64,000 nucleotides of DNA, from NCBI GenBank assembly GCA_965261065.1, contig OZ253444.1:6262001-6326000 (forward strand), read 5' to 3'. The stretch comes from JAKZVK01 sp965261065 (GTDB lineage Bacteria; Acidobacteriota; Terriglobia; Bryobacterales; UBA6623). The notes beneath the pieces are model-generated. The model made no database searches. It saw only the letters and a program-made list of their open reading frames with translations, and was not told the DNA's origin. Of this stretch, positions 55,003 through 63,992 are shown piece after piece; position 1 is the first letter of the stretch, and the number at the start of each line of letters is the position of its first letter. Position numbers and translations under genes: made by a program.

Positions 55003-55311
55003 GTGGATTTCACTTGGGATCCACGGAAGGCAGCCGCCAATGTCCGCAAACACGGAGTCGGCTTCCGCGAGGCGGCCACGGTGCTACGTGATCCGTTGTC
55101 AACCACTTTCCCGGACCTGGATCACTCCGAGAGCGAGGCGCGCTTCCTAACGATGGGGATGTCGAAGCCTCAGCGGTTGTTAGTGGTATCGCATGCCGAA
55201 GAAGACAACGTGATTCGAATCATCAGCGCTCGGAAAGCTATCTTGCGCGAACGGAAGTTCTATGAGCAAGGCCGACCGCCCCGAACAAAACGACATGCGC
55301 CCCGAATATGA
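55003..55311 (+). CDS. brnT: BrnT-family toxin
   Basis: The 102-residue product begins DFTWDPRKAAANVRKHGVGF and contains the BrnT features EAATVLRDPLSTTFPDLDHS and IRIISARKAILRERKFYE. BrnT is a RelE-fold ribonuclease. It starts with GTG at 55003. Its end overlaps the next gene by 50 bases in another frame, typical of a compact toxin-antitoxin pair. Confidence 0.86.
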   Translation: MDFTWDPRKAAANVRKHGVGFREAATVLRDPLSTTFPDLDHSESEARFLTMGMSKPQRLLVVSHAEEDNVIRIISARKAILRERKFYEQGRPPRTKRHAPRI

Positions 55312-55537
55312 CTTTGCCGCCATGCCCGGTGGTGTCCGGGGCAAGTATGTGAAGCGGCTCCGTGAAGAAGGCAACATCGTCTTGCTTGATCCGGAAGTGG
55401 CCGCGGCATTTCCAACCGAGGAAGCCGTCAACGCTGCCCTTCGTGGTGTGTTGCGCACAGCGAAGGCAGTCCGGCGCCATGGCGGACTGCCTAACAAGAC
55501 GTTGCAGCCGTCGGAGCAAAAGGCGCGCCGGAGGTAA
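55262..55537 (+). CDS. brnA: BrnA-like antitoxin
   Basis: The 91-residue product starts in the end of brnT and contains RPEYDFAAMPGGVRGKYVKR, the usual BrnA opening, followed by VVLLDPEVAAAFPTEEAVNA-like ribbon-helix-helix sequence (LDPEVAAAFPTEEAVNAALR). It should bind DNA and neutralise BrnT. The gene order toxin first, antitoxin second is normal for BrnTA. Confidence 0.8.
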   Translation: MSKADRPEQNDMRPEYDFAAMPGGVRGKYVKRLREEGNIVLLDPEVAAAFPTEEAVNAALRGVLRTAKAVRRHGGLPNKTLQPSEQKARRR

Positions 55538-55637
55538 CGCAAAACCGTTCGAGCCCCCACGAACGGCCGGTAGTTCAGCGCAGCGCTCGAAGAGAGATGC
55601 GTCTTGTCCAAAGGGCTGTCCCGCATCCGATCGAAGG

Positions 55638-55913
55638 TCACCTCGACCCGCAACAGTTCTTGAACTTGCGGCCGCTTCCGCAGGGACAGGGAGCGTTGCG
55701 GCCAACCTTGGGCTCCCGCCGCACGGTCTGTGATGGGGCAGCCCCACCGCCCAGCAGGCGGTCAACGTCTGACACATCTTCCGGTTCGTCTTCTTCGACA
55801 CCCACGATGACCTGCCAGCCGTGCTCGTTGCACAGCGATACGATCTCTTCCCCTCGCTCTAGCGACTGAACACGTACTACGGCCGGACGCTTTGATGTGC
55901 CGAGTTTCGCCAA
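55638..55913 (-). CDS. SEC-C metal-binding protein (PBPRA1643-like)
   Basis: The 91-residue protein begins at TTG 55913 with AKLGTSKRPAVVRVQSLERG and ends with a SEC-C zinc motif GRNAPCPCGSGRKFKNCCG (CxC...CC). A perfect AGGAGG lies eight bases upstream of the TTG, which decides this start over the ORF start at 56084. Members of this small family are common in bacteria; the zinc motif resembles that of SecA, but a role in secretion is not shown. Confidence 0.8.
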   Translation of the reverse strand: MAKLGTSKRPAVVRVQSLERGEEIVSLCNEHGWQVIVGVEEDEPEDVSDVDRLLGGGAAPSQTVRREPKVGRNAPCPCGSGRKFKNCCGSR

Positions 55914-56092
55914 CGCACAATCCTCCTGGACTTGCCCAGGTTTGCCGTCGAACGGCTGGCCGGTCACTTGAGAGCGGCGCAAGAGAGTATACCAGCGTGC
56001 TTGGTCGTGGCCGATCCCGCTCGCCGGTTGCGGCGGCATGCTGGACGTTCGTGACGTCCTTGCATCGAACGCTCCCTCTCCCAACGCGGCAT

Positions 56093-56407
56093 TCAGTCGA
56101 GCAGGGGAAGTTGCTCCCGCGGCACGAGAACCTCGATCGAACGCGATTGGCGCGGCGTTCGCGCGATCAAGCCTCGCTTCTCTAGCGTCAAAATCATCTG
56201 GTGAACTGTCGGGGGCGTCACCTTAAAGTGTCGTTGGATGTCGGCCTCCGCCGGCGGCCTGCCGTTCACTTTCGCGTACGCTGCGATGAAGGCTAGATAT
56301 TGCCCTTGGAGTTTGGTAAACGAAGCTTCCACAAGACTGTCAACCTTCTCTGACCATACCGCGCTCAGCCGCCTATCGCTCCGGGTCCGCTGAGTTGCCC
56401 CGTCCAT
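56093..56407 (-). CDS. LexA-like winged-helix DNA-binding protein
   Basis: The 104-residue protein has a single winged-helix domain: AFIAAYAKVNGRPPAEADIQ, RHFKVTPPTVHQMILTLEKR and GLIARTPRQSRSIEVLVPRE. This resembles the LexA DNA-binding domain without the peptidase half. It is likely a small repressor. It is divergently placed from the thiolase gene (56485), with the promoter region between them. Confidence 0.7.
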   Translation of the reverse strand: MDGATQRTRSDRRLSAVWSEKVDSLVEASFTKLQGQYLAFIAAYAKVNGRPPAEADIQRHFKVTPPTVHQMILTLEKRGLIARTPRQSRSIEVLVPREQLPLLD

Positions 56408-56484
56408 CAGCCGTTTCTGACTTGTTCAGCTACAATCTGAACGAGCACCCTCCTTCCGAACGCTCTCCAAGGAGCGGCATCGAC

Positions 56485-57660
56485 ATGCAAGACGCCGTCA
56501 TCATTAGCGCCCTGCGCACCGCCGTCGGCAAAGCGCCGCGCGGCGTGCTCAAGACCACACGCCCCGACGACATGGCAGCGACGGTCATCCGCGCGCTGCT
56601 TGAGCGCACCCCCGAACTCAACGCCGACGAGGTTGAAGACGTCGTTCTCGGTTGCGCCATGCCCGAGGCCGAGCAAGGCATGAACGTGGCGCGGATCACC
56701 GCCATGCGCGCCGGGCTGCCGGACTCGGTCCCCGGCATGACCATCAACCGCTTCTGCAGCTCGGGTCTGCAAGCGATCGCACTCGCCGCCGACCGCGTCC
56801 GCTCGGGCGGTGTCGACGCTGTGATCGCCGGCGGCACCGAATCAATGAGCCTGATCCCCAAAGCCGGCCACAAGCTCGCGCCCAATCCCTGGATGATCGA
56901 GCATCTGCCACAGGTCTACATCAACATGGGTCTGACGGCTGAGAACGTGGTCAGCAAATACGGCATCCCGCGCGAGCAACAGGACGAGTTCGCCCTCTCG
57001 AGCCACCGCAAGGCCGCTGCCGCACAGGAGGCCGGCAAGTTCAACGATGAGATCGTGCCCCTAGACATCCGCATCACCACGGCGGAGAACGGCTCCGCCG
57101 CTACACGCGACTTCCAGTTCACGCGCGACGAAGGGGTCCGAACCGACACCAGCGCCGAGAAACTTGGCTCGCTCAAGCCGGTCTTCCAAGTGGGCGGAAC
57201 AGTCACCGCCGGCAATTCTTCACAAACCAGCGATGGCGCGGCCGCGGCCCTGGTGATGTCCGGCACCCGAGCCGCGCAGTTGGGGCTCAAGCCGGTCGCA
57301 CGTCTGGTCAGCTTCGCCACCGCCGGGGTCCCACCCGAGATCATGGGCATCGGCCCCGCCGTCGCTATTCCCAAGGCGCTCAAGCTGGCCGGCCTCGACC
57401 TTGACGACATCGAACTGATCGAGTTGAACGAAGCCTTTGCAGCGCAGGCCCTTGCCGTCATCAAGGTCACCGACCTCAATCCCGACATTGTCAACGTCAA
57501 CGGCGGCGCCGTGGCGCTGGGACATCCTCTGGGAGCTACCGGCGCTAAGTTGACCGCAACGTTGTTGCATGAGATGGAACGCCGCCAAGTCCGCTACGGC
57601 ATGGTGACGATGTGCGTCGGCGGCGGCCAGGGCGCGGCGGGTATTTTCGAACGACTGTAG
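56485..57660 (+). CDS. Acetyl-CoA acyltransferase (thiolase)
   Basis: The 391-residue enzyme has all thiolase motifs: the nucleophilic Cys in MTINRFCSSGLQAIALAADR, GNSSQTSDGAAAALVMSG, the His in NGGAVALGHPLGATGAKLTA and the second Cys in MCVGGGQGAAGIFERL. It cleaves 3-ketoacyl-CoA in the last step of beta-oxidation or runs the reverse condensation. The ATG at 56485 has AAGGAG upstream; the ORF start at 56395 adds 30 residues of no similarity. It is 57 bases before an acyl-CoA dehydrogenase gene. Confidence 0.92.
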   Translation: MQDAVIISALRTAVGKAPRGVLKTTRPDDMAATVIRALLERTPELNADEVEDVVLGCAMPEAEQGMNVARITAMRAGLPDSVPGMTINRFCSSGLQAIALAADRVRSGGVDAVIAGGTESMSLIPKAGHKLAPNPWMIEHLPQVYINMGLTAENVVSKYGIPREQQDEFALSSHRKAAAAQEAGKFNDEIVPLDIRITTAENGSAATRDFQFTRDEGVRTDTSAEKLGSLKPVFQVGGTVTAGNSSQTSDGAAAALVMSGTRAAQLGLKPVARLVSFATAGVPPEIMGIGPAVAIPKALKLAGLDLDDIELIELNEAFAAQALAVIKVTDLNPDIVNVNGGAVALGHPLGATGAKLTATLLHEMERRQVRYGMVTMCVGGGQGAAGIFERL

Positions 57661-57717
57661 AGTAACCCAGTAGGCGACGCGCATTAGTCGGGGCGGTACA
57701 GGCCGGCGATCTAGTTC

Positions 57718-59517
57718 ATGTCAACCACCGAAGTTCAAGTGGCGACCATCCAGCCCGGTGGAGGCTTCCTCCTCGGCGAAACCCCTGCCACCTTCACTCC
57801 CGAAGACTTCACCGAAGAACAACGGCAGATCGCCGCCACCGCCGCCCGCTTCATGGCCGACGAGGTCCTTCCCGTCCGCGCCGAGTTCGAGCAGCAACAA
57901 CCCGGTCTTGCCCGCACCCTCATGCGGAAGGCCGGCGAACTCGGCCTGCTCGCCGTACGCGTATCCGAGAAACACGGCGGCCTCGAGATGGACATGGTGA
58001 CCGCCCAGGTCGTCACCGAGAACCTCGGCAGCTACGCGTCGTTCTCGACAACCTTCGGCGCGCACACCCACATTGGCACCTTGCCGCTGGTGTACTTTGG
58101 CACCGAAGAACAAAAACAGCGCTACCTGCCCCGCCTCATCACGGCCGAATGGCTGGCCGCCTACTGCCTCAGCGAGCCCCAAGCCGGCAGCGACGCCCTC
58201 GCCGCGCGCACTCGCGCCGACCTCTCGCCCGACGGCAAGCACTACGTCCTCAACGGCGAAAAGATGTGGATTTCCAACGGCGGGTGGGCCGACCTCTACA
58301 CGGTCTTCGCCAAGGTCGATGGCGACAAGTTCACCGCGTTCCTGGTCGAGCGAGCGATGGACGGCGTCCGCCCCGGGGCCGAGGAAAACAAGATGGGCAT
58401 CAAGGGCAGCTCGACGACTCCCTTGGTACTCGACAACGTGGCCGTGCCGGTCGACAACGTGTTGGGCGAAATCGGCCGCGGGCACATCATCGCCTTCAAC
58501 ATTCTCAACATCGGCCGACTGGAGTTGGCGGCTAGCTGTGTCGGCGGTGGCAAGAGAATCCTCGCGGACGCGATCGCGTACGCCAAGCAGCGTAAGGCCT
58601 TCGGCCACGCCATTGCGGACTTTGGGCTGATCCAACACAAACTCGCTGCGATGGCTGAGCGCCTGTTTGCCAACGAGTGCTTGGTCTACCGCACTGCCGG
58701 GCTGATCGACGAACGGCCGGGCCCCGAACACAAAGCGGACGCCTCGTGGGATGTCGAGGACGCCGCACGGCAACGCCTGGCAGCGGTCGAAGAGTACGCC
58801 ATTGAGTGCGCCGTGGCCAAGATCTACGGCTCCGAAGCATACGACTTCATCGTCGACGAGGGCGTGCAGATTCACGGCGGCTACGGCTACCACCAGGACT
58901 ACAACATCGAGCGCGCCTACCGTGACTCGCGGATCAACCGCATTTTCGAGGGTACGAACGAGATCAACCGCCTGCTCACGGCCGGCATGCTTTTCAAGCG
59001 CGCCGCGCAAGGGCGGCTCGATCTCATGCGCGGCGTCGGCGAGGCCACCGCGGCCGCGGCAGCGAGCAGTTCGCCGCCGCTCGAAGCGCAAGGTCCCCTT
59101 GCCCTCGACAAGCAGTCCCTCCAGCGGGCCAAGCAGGCAACGCTACTCGTAGCAGGCGCCGCCTACCAAAGGTTTGGCGCGGAACTCGAGCAACAACAAG
59201 AAATCTCGGGCGCCATCAGCGACATGGTCATGGCGATCTACGCCGATGAATCAGCCCTGCTGCGAACCGAGAAGCTGCAATCCTCGGGCCGCGGCGAGCA
59301 GGCCTTCGACATGACGCGCGTTCTGGTCTTCGATGCCATGCGGGAGATCCAGAACCGGGGACTCGCCGTTCTTGCTGCGACGGCGGAAAACGACACCACG
59401 CTCGACCAACAGGCACACGCATTGCATCGCTTAACCAGCGTTACTCCGCTCAACACAATCGAGTTGCGGCGCAACATCGCCACCCGACTCTTGACCGTCG
59501 AGAAGTTCGTTGTCTAA
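57718..59517 (+). CDS. Acyl-CoA dehydrogenase (FadE/YusJ-type)
   Basis: The 599-residue FAD enzyme has AYCLSEPQAGSDALAARTRA, GEKMWISNGGWADLYTVFAK, and IHGGYGYHQDYNIERAYRDS with RINRIFEGTNEINRLL, the acyl-CoA dehydrogenase signatures. A C-terminal helical extension of about 170 residues (AKQATLLVAGAAYQRFGAEL onward) matches the longer FadE/YusJ-type enzymes. It makes trans-2-enoyl-CoA. It is in one operon with the thiolase; the intervening hydratase/dehydrogenase enzyme (FadB/FadN) is not visible in the window. Confidence 0.9.
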   Translation: MSTTEVQVATIQPGGGFLLGETPATFTPEDFTEEQRQIAATAARFMADEVLPVRAEFEQQQPGLARTLMRKAGELGLLAVRVSEKHGGLEMDMVTAQVVTENLGSYASFSTTFGAHTHIGTLPLVYFGTEEQKQRYLPRLITAEWLAAYCLSEPQAGSDALAARTRADLSPDGKHYVLNGEKMWISNGGWADLYTVFAKVDGDKFTAFLVERAMDGVRPGAEENKMGIKGSSTTPLVLDNVAVPVDNVLGEIGRGHIIAFNILNIGRLELAASCVGGGKRILADAIAYAKQRKAFGHAIADFGLIQHKLAAMAERLFANECLVYRTAGLIDERPGPEHKADASWDVEDAARQRLAAVEEYAIECAVAKIYGSEAYDFIVDEGVQIHGGYGYHQDYNIERAYRDSRINRIFEGTNEINRLLTAGMLFKRAAQGRLDLMRGVGEATAAAAASSSPPLEAQGPLALDKQSLQRAKQATLLVAGAAYQRFGAELEQQQEISGAISDMVMAIYADESALLRTEKLQSSGRGEQAFDMTRVLVFDAMREIQNRGLAVLAATAENDTTLDQQAHALHRLTSVTPLNTIELRRNIATRLLTVEKFVV

Positions 59518-60013
59518 AGTCGCCACGGATTCGACTGAGCCGCAACGGGTTGTGATCGCCATTGGTCTACCGGGCTCAGGCAAGTCGACCTGGTTCGACA
59601 AACAGGGCATTACACCCCTATCGAGCGACGGCCTCCGCATCCTCCTTGCCGACGACGTTGACGAGCAGCGCTATCAGGACGACATCTTCCGCGCCCTGCG
59701 TTTCTTACTGCACGTTCGTCTCGAGCTCGGGCGTCCCGTTACCTACATCGACGCCACCAATTTCTTACGCCATCTCCGCGAGCCGTTTCTTCGCATCGTG
59801 CGCGAGCACGGTTGTACGGCCGAGGCGATCTACTTCCAGGTGCCGGCTGCGGTGTGCCGGGAGCGCAACGCCGCCCGCCATCGCCGCGTACCCACCGACG
59901 TGATGGACGCCATGGCGGCGCAGCTCGAACCGCCAAGCTTCGACGAAGGCTTCCGCCGCATTGTCACCGTCGGCCCCGATGGCGAGACCGTAAGCGACAA
60001 AACGACAGGCTAG
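59510..60013 (+). CDS. P-loop kinase (polynucleotide kinase/Zeta-like)
   Basis: The 167-residue protein has Walker A IGLPGSGKSTWFDKQG at the start, then SSDGLRILLADDVDEQRYQD and YIDATNFLRHLREPFLRIVR and an Arg-rich lid (CRERNAARHRRVP). It belongs to the small AAA_33/PNK-type ATP kinases. It starts at TTG and overlaps the acyl-CoA dehydrogenase by eight bases. Substrate is unknown. Confidence 0.75.
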   Translation: MSKVATDSTEPQRVVIAIGLPGSGKSTWFDKQGITPLSSDGLRILLADDVDEQRYQDDIFRALRFLLHVRLELGRPVTYIDATNFLRHLREPFLRIVREHGCTAEAIYFQVPAAVCRERNAARHRRVPTDVMDAMAAQLEPPSFDEGFRRIVTVGPDGETVSDKTTG

Positions 60014-60070
60014 AATCTGCCGCCCTAGCCCGGCTCGACCTCGGCCACCCGAATCCCTTAGGATGTCTTC

Positions 60071-61018
60071 ATGCGCATCGCTATTCTCGCTGTTTCGCTT
60101 GCCATCGTTGCCTCCGCCCAGCAACCCTGGCCCAAGGACATGCCGCAACAGATGGTTTGGCTCGATCGCTCAGGCGATGTGCTGGGGACCGTCGGGGCAG
60201 TGCAGAACTCGATCTTCTTCCCGGAGATCTCTCCCGACGGCAAGTTCATCGTCCTGTCGTCGCGCAACGGCGAGGTCAACGACCGCGATGTCTGGATCCA
60301 CGATATCGCCGCGGGGACCAAACGCCGCATCACCAAGGTCAAGGGAAACGACAACTTCCCGCTCTGGACGCCCGATGGCCGCAGCATTGTTTTCACCAGC
60401 AGTAGGGTGCCCAAGTATGACCTGTTCCGCGTCAGCGTCGAGCCGCGGGGGGCGCCGATACGGATCCTCGAGGCCGAGGGCACGTCCGAGTACCCCCGCG
60501 ACATCTCACCGGACGGCAAGAAGCTGATCTTCACCAAGAACGAGCCCGCCGGCCGAACACTGTGGAAGCTCGCACTCGACAAGGACGGCGCCACGCCCGA
60601 GGCTTTCATCCCCAAAGAGGCCGGCGTGTGGGCTGACGGCGGGAAGTTCTCGCCCAACGGCAAGTACTTCGCCTATTCGTCGAACGAAGCCGGGATGTGG
60701 GAGGTCTACGTCTGCCAGACGGCCAACGTATCGAATAAGTGGAAGGTGTCGGCGGAGTTGCGGTCGGGTTGGGCCGGCGGCGGCGGGCAGCCCCGTTGGC
60801 GCGGTGACGGCAAGGAACTCTACTACATCATGGGGCAAGATACGCTGGCCTACTTGCCGGTCGAGACCGACGGCGAGTTCACGCATGGTGAGGCGAAGAG
60901 GTTGTTCTCTTACTCGAGCATGCGGGGCAATTTCCAAGACGAGGCGCCTTGGCTTCATAAGTATGATGTGACCGACGATGGGCAGAAGTTTTTGTTTGTG
61001 AGGCTGGCAAAGAAGTAG
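60071..61018 (+). CDS. Secreted TolB/PD40-type beta-propeller protein
   Basis: The 315-residue product has a signal peptide (MRIAILAVSLAIVASAQQPW) and repeated blades with SPDGKFIVLSSRNGEVNDRD, TPDGRSIVFTSS, SPDGKKLIFTK, SPNGKYFAYSSNEAGMWEVY and RGDGKELYYIM. It resembles the propeller part of the kinase pseudogene but is free-standing. Such proteins act in the periplasm, often as scaffolds. It follows the P-loop kinase by 57 bases on the same strand. Confidence 0.83.
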   Translation: MRIAILAVSLAIVASAQQPWPKDMPQQMVWLDRSGDVLGTVGAVQNSIFFPEISPDGKFIVLSSRNGEVNDRDVWIHDIAAGTKRRITKVKGNDNFPLWTPDGRSIVFTSSRVPKYDLFRVSVEPRGAPIRILEAEGTSEYPRDISPDGKKLIFTKNEPAGRTLWKLALDKDGATPEAFIPKEAGVWADGGKFSPNGKYFAYSSNEAGMWEVYVCQTANVSNKWKVSAELRSGWAGGGGQPRWRGDGKELYYIMGQDTLAYLPVETDGEFTHGEAKRLFSYSSMRGNFQDEAPWLHKYDVTDDGQKFLFVRLAKK

Positions 61019-61146
61019 TGGTCTGCCATCGGCCGGAGTGTGCTACGCCCAGCCCTTGACTGCCGACAACGCCGGCTTGCGACTCACCAGCTTGCTATCA
61101 TTCCAAGATTCCAACACGGCTCTCGATAGAGAGCGGAGGTGAACAG

Positions 61147-61452
61147 ATGCGTTTCATGGTCAAGGTTTCTATCCCTGTCGAGGCGGGCAACGCTGAAGCC
61201 AAGAACGGCTTTCAACGGATGCGAGCGATTCTCGAGGAACAGCAGCCCGAGGCGGCCTACTTCATCGCCGAGAACGGCACTCGAACCGCGGTCCTCATTC
61301 TCGAGATGGATGAGGCGTGTGAACTTCCCTCGGTGGCTGAACCTTGGTTCCTGGCCTTCAACGCGAGCGTCGAAGTCACGCCGGCGATGCTGGCCGAGGA
61401 TTTAGGCATGGCCGCTCCGACGATCGAAGAGGCGGTGAATAAGTACGGCTAG
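61147..61452 (+). CDS. Small DUF3303-like protein
   Basis: The 101-residue protein starts MRFMVKVSIPVEAGNAEAKN and includes EQQPEAAYFIAENGTRTAVL and PSVAEPWFLAFNASVEVTPA, matching small proteins of a DUF3303-like ferredoxin-fold (YciI-like) type. A consensus GGAGGTG lies before the ATG. It is followed closely by a cupin gene. Function is unknown. Confidence 0.68.
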   Translation: MRFMVKVSIPVEAGNAEAKNGFQRMRAILEEQQPEAAYFIAENGTRTAVLILEMDEACELPSVAEPWFLAFNASVEVTPAMLAEDLGMAAPTIEEAVNKYG

Positions 61453-61461
61453 AAAGCGGGC

Positions 61462-61743
61462 ATGGCCGAAGTCGATCGATCGGAAGTGGCGGCCGGCTGG
61501 CTGGCTCGCGGGTTCAGTTGCGACTTGTGGCTCGACGCCGTGGGGCAGTGCTGGGAAGATTTCACCCACGAGACAGACGAGGTCGTGACGGTGCTCGAAG
61601 GCGAGATGCAGTTTGAGATCGAGGGAGTCGTCTCTCGACCGAAGGCGGGCGAGGAGTTGTTGATTCCGGCGGGGGTGGTCCACTCAGCGCGGAATATTGG
61701 AAAGACCACGGCGCGTTGGTTGTACGGCTACCGGCGTTCTTGA
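61462..61743 (+). CDS. Cupin-domain protein
   Basis: The 93-residue protein has the cupin barrel: DFTHETDEVVTVLEGEMQFE (HExxE-type metal motif, weakly conserved), GEELLIPAGVVHSARNIGK (second motif with His). It likely binds a metal and a small ligand. It begins 10 bases after the DUF3303-like gene, so the two are probably co-transcribed. Confidence 0.8.
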   Translation: MAEVDRSEVAAGWLARGFSCDLWLDAVGQCWEDFTHETDEVVTVLEGEMQFEIEGVVSRPKAGEELLIPAGVVHSARNIGKTTARWLYGYRRS

Positions 61744-61807
61744 GGGTTGTACGAAAACGCGTTCTCGCGGATCGACAACTGCTAGACGCGGCTGCGATTC
61801 GTGGCGC

Positions 61808-61832
61808 GGGCACGGCATGGCGTGCCCCTACA
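61808..61832. repeat. Single REP unit, GGGCACGGCATGGCGTGCCC
   Basis: This is a single copy of the REP palindrome with one change in the centre (TGG for TGC), followed by CTACA as in other copies. It lies between the cupin gene and the xylulokinase gene. Confidence 0.75.
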
Positions 61833-61863
61833 TTGCAGTGTCGGGTTGTCGGCTGCTCTTCCG

Positions 61864-63393
61864 ATGAAATACTGGCTCGGGCTCGACATTGGTACCGGCG
61901 GTTCACGCGTTCTGCTCGTGGATGCGGGCGGGCGGGTCGTCGACGCCGTCACCGCCCCGCATGAAGAGATGCACATGCCGCGGCCGCTGTGGGCTGAGCA
62001 GCGTCCTGAGAACTGGTGGGAGGCCGCTCAGCAAGCGATTCGCGAAGTGCTGGGCGAGTCCGATATCGCCGCGGACGATATCGCCGCCGTCGGCCTCTCG
62101 GGCCAAATGCACGGGCTGGTGCTGCTCGACGCCGATCACCATGTCATCCGACCGGCGCTGATCTGGTGCGACCAGCGCAGCCAGGCTCAGGTGGATTGGA
62201 TCAACGACACCGCCGGGCCCGAGATGGTCCTCGAACAGACCGCCAACCCGGTGCTGACGGGCTTCACCGCCCCCAAGCTGTTGTGGGTGCGCGACAACGA
62301 GCCGGCGGCGTACGAGCGGACCCGGCAGGTCCTGCTGCCGAAGGACTACGTCCGGTTCTGCCTCACCGGTGAGTTCGCCGGCGACGTCTCCGACGCCTCG
62401 GGGACGGCGCTGTTCGACGTCGTCAATCGCCGCTGGGCCGACCCGCTGATTGACAAGCTCGGCATCGACCGCGGCTTGCTGCCACGCGTGGTCGAATCGC
62501 CAGAGATCACGGGCCGGGTCAGCGAACTGGTCGCCGAGAAGACAGGGCTCAAGGCCGGCACGCCCGTCGTAGGCGGGGCGGGAGATCAGGCGGCCGGCGC
62601 GGTCGGCAACGGGATTGTGGAGCCGGGTCTGGTCTCCGCAACGATAGGGACGTCGGGCGTCGTCTTCTCGCACCTCGATCAGGTGGCTTACGATCCCCAG
62701 GGGCGCGTACACACCTTCTGCCACGCGGTGCCGGGCAAGTGGCACGTGATGGGCGTCACCCAGGGTGCGGGACTGAGCCTGCAATGGCTCCGCAATCACC
62801 TTGCGCCGGACGCCGTCGAGGAAGCGAAGAGGCGCGGCGTCGACCCGTACGAAATTCTCACCGCCGAGGCCGCCGAGGTTCCGCCCGGCAGCGAGGGCCT
62901 CTTCTGGCTGCCCTACCTGATGGGCGAGAGGACGCCGCATCTCGACTCGCAGGCGCGCGGCGGCTGGATCGGACTGACGGCCGGCCATCGCCGCGCACAC
63001 TTGGTCCGCTCGGTGCTCGAGGGGGTTTCCTACAGCCTGAAGGACTGCCTGAAGATCGTCGAATCGTTGGGCGTTGAGATCGAGTTGGTGCGAGCGTCGG
63101 GCGGAGGCGCGCGGAGCCCCCTCTGGCGCGAACTGCTCGCCACGATCTTTCATTACCCCGTCACGACCCTGCAGTCGCAGGAAGGCTCGGCTTATGGAGC
63201 GGCTGTGTTGGCCATGGTGGGGAGCGGACAGTACGCGTCGGTTGAAGAGGCCTGCCGGGCGGTCGTGCGGGAGCAGGACCGCGTCGAGCCCGATCCGCAG
63301 CAGGCCGAACAGTATGAGAAGCGGTACCAGGTGTTCCGGGATCTGTACCCGGCCTTGAAGGATTTCTTCCCGAAGATGTCCGCGGAAGGCTAG
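61864..63393 (+). CDS. xylB: Xylulokinase
   Basis: The 509-residue FGGY-family kinase opens YWLGLDIGTGGSRVLLVDAG (phosphate-1 motif), has VGLSGQMHGLVLLDADHHVI, the catalytic and sugar region RPALIWCDQRSQAQVDWIND, GVVSATIGTSGVVFSHLDQV-like ATP region and VRASGGGARSPLWRELLATI (adenosine motif). The QMHG and WCDQR motifs fit xylulokinase rather than glycerol kinase. It phosphorylates D-xylulose for the pentose phosphate pathway. The ATG at 61864 is preferred to the ORF start at 61801, which lies in a REP unit. Confidence 0.9.
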   Translation: MKYWLGLDIGTGGSRVLLVDAGGRVVDAVTAPHEEMHMPRPLWAEQRPENWWEAAQQAIREVLGESDIAADDIAAVGLSGQMHGLVLLDADHHVIRPALIWCDQRSQAQVDWINDTAGPEMVLEQTANPVLTGFTAPKLLWVRDNEPAAYERTRQVLLPKDYVRFCLTGEFAGDVSDASGTALFDVVNRRWADPLIDKLGIDRGLLPRVVESPEITGRVSELVAEKTGLKAGTPVVGGAGDQAAGAVGNGIVEPGLVSATIGTSGVVFSHLDQVAYDPQGRVHTFCHAVPGKWHVMGVTQGAGLSLQWLRNHLAPDAVEEAKRRGVDPYEILTAEAAEVPPGSEGLFWLPYLMGERTPHLDSQARGGWIGLTAGHRRAHLVRSVLEGVSYSLKDCLKIVESLGVEIELVRASGGGARSPLWRELLATIFHYPVTTLQSQEGSAYGAAVLAMVGSGQYASVEEACRAVVREQDRVEPDPQQAEQYEKRYQVFRDLYPALKDFFPKMSAEG

Positions 63394-63416
63394 CGGGAGA
63401 CGGGGAGCACGGGCGG

Positions 63417-63992
63417 CTACATCGGCCCGGGACCCGGCGATAGGTCGATGCCGTAGCGCTTCATCTCTTCTTCGTAATACCGCCGATAAAGCAACGTCCA
63501 TTCCTCGCTGCCCTCGGGGATATCGCGCTTCTGGTTGGTGATCTTCTGCTGGGCGAGCTGGTCGATCGCCTCTTCCTTCGTGAGGATCTCCCTCATCTCC
63601 TTGAGGATGTCCAAGCGCACTTCGTTCCAGCGCTTGTTGAGCCGAACGCCGGAAATGCGCGGAAGCTGTCCGGCGAGTTTGTGCGACAACTCCGTGACCT
63701 TGTCGCGAGAGACTTTCATGTGCTGCTCGGCCTCACCGCGAGGTTGAGCCGAGACGGCTTTGCGCTCGATCAGGATGCTGCGCTTGACCTTCTTGAACAT
63801 CTCCTGATAGGGGATGCGCTCCCGGCGCATGTAATCCGTGTATTGGTTGAGCAGTTCCCGCGCCTCGGCGTTGATCTCGTCCTCGATGCTTAGCTCGTCG
63901 ATGATGGCCGTCTCGAAGGCCGCCTGCACCGCTGGTTCGTCGGGAAACACACAGGCTTCCCGCCCGAGCCGATGGGTCAGTTCTCGGGCCAT
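63417..63992 (-). CDS. DUF507-family protein
   Basis: The 191-residue protein is a tandem DUF507 protein: MARELTHRLGREACVFPDEP, VQAAFETAIIDELSIEDEIN, FKKVKRSILIERKAV and SHKLAGQLPRISGVRLNKRW with MREILTKEEAIDQLAQQKIT. The length is normal for the duplicated form. It is common in Aquificota, Deltaproteobacteria and Acidobacteriota; function is unknown. The start is eight bases from the window edge, so its upstream neighbours are not visible. Confidence 0.82.
   Translation of the reverse strand: MARELTHRLGREACVFPDEPAVQAAFETAIIDELSIEDEINAEARELLNQYTDYMRRERIPYQEMFKKVKRSILIERKAVSAQPRGEAEQHMKVSRDKVTELSHKLAGQLPRISGVRLNKRWNEVRLDILKEMREILTKEEAIDQLAQQKITNQKRDIPEGSEEWTLLYRRYYEEEMKRYGIDLSPGPGPM

Noticed and set aside
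57721..59091. 456-residue minus-strand ORF opposite the acyl-CoA dehydrogenase
   Set aside because: It is an antisense shadow of a clear FadE-type gene in high-GC DNA; it has no protein motifs of its own.
61903..63501. 532-residue minus-strand ORF opposite xylulokinase
   Set aside because: It is an antisense shadow; the plus strand has complete FGGY motifs.
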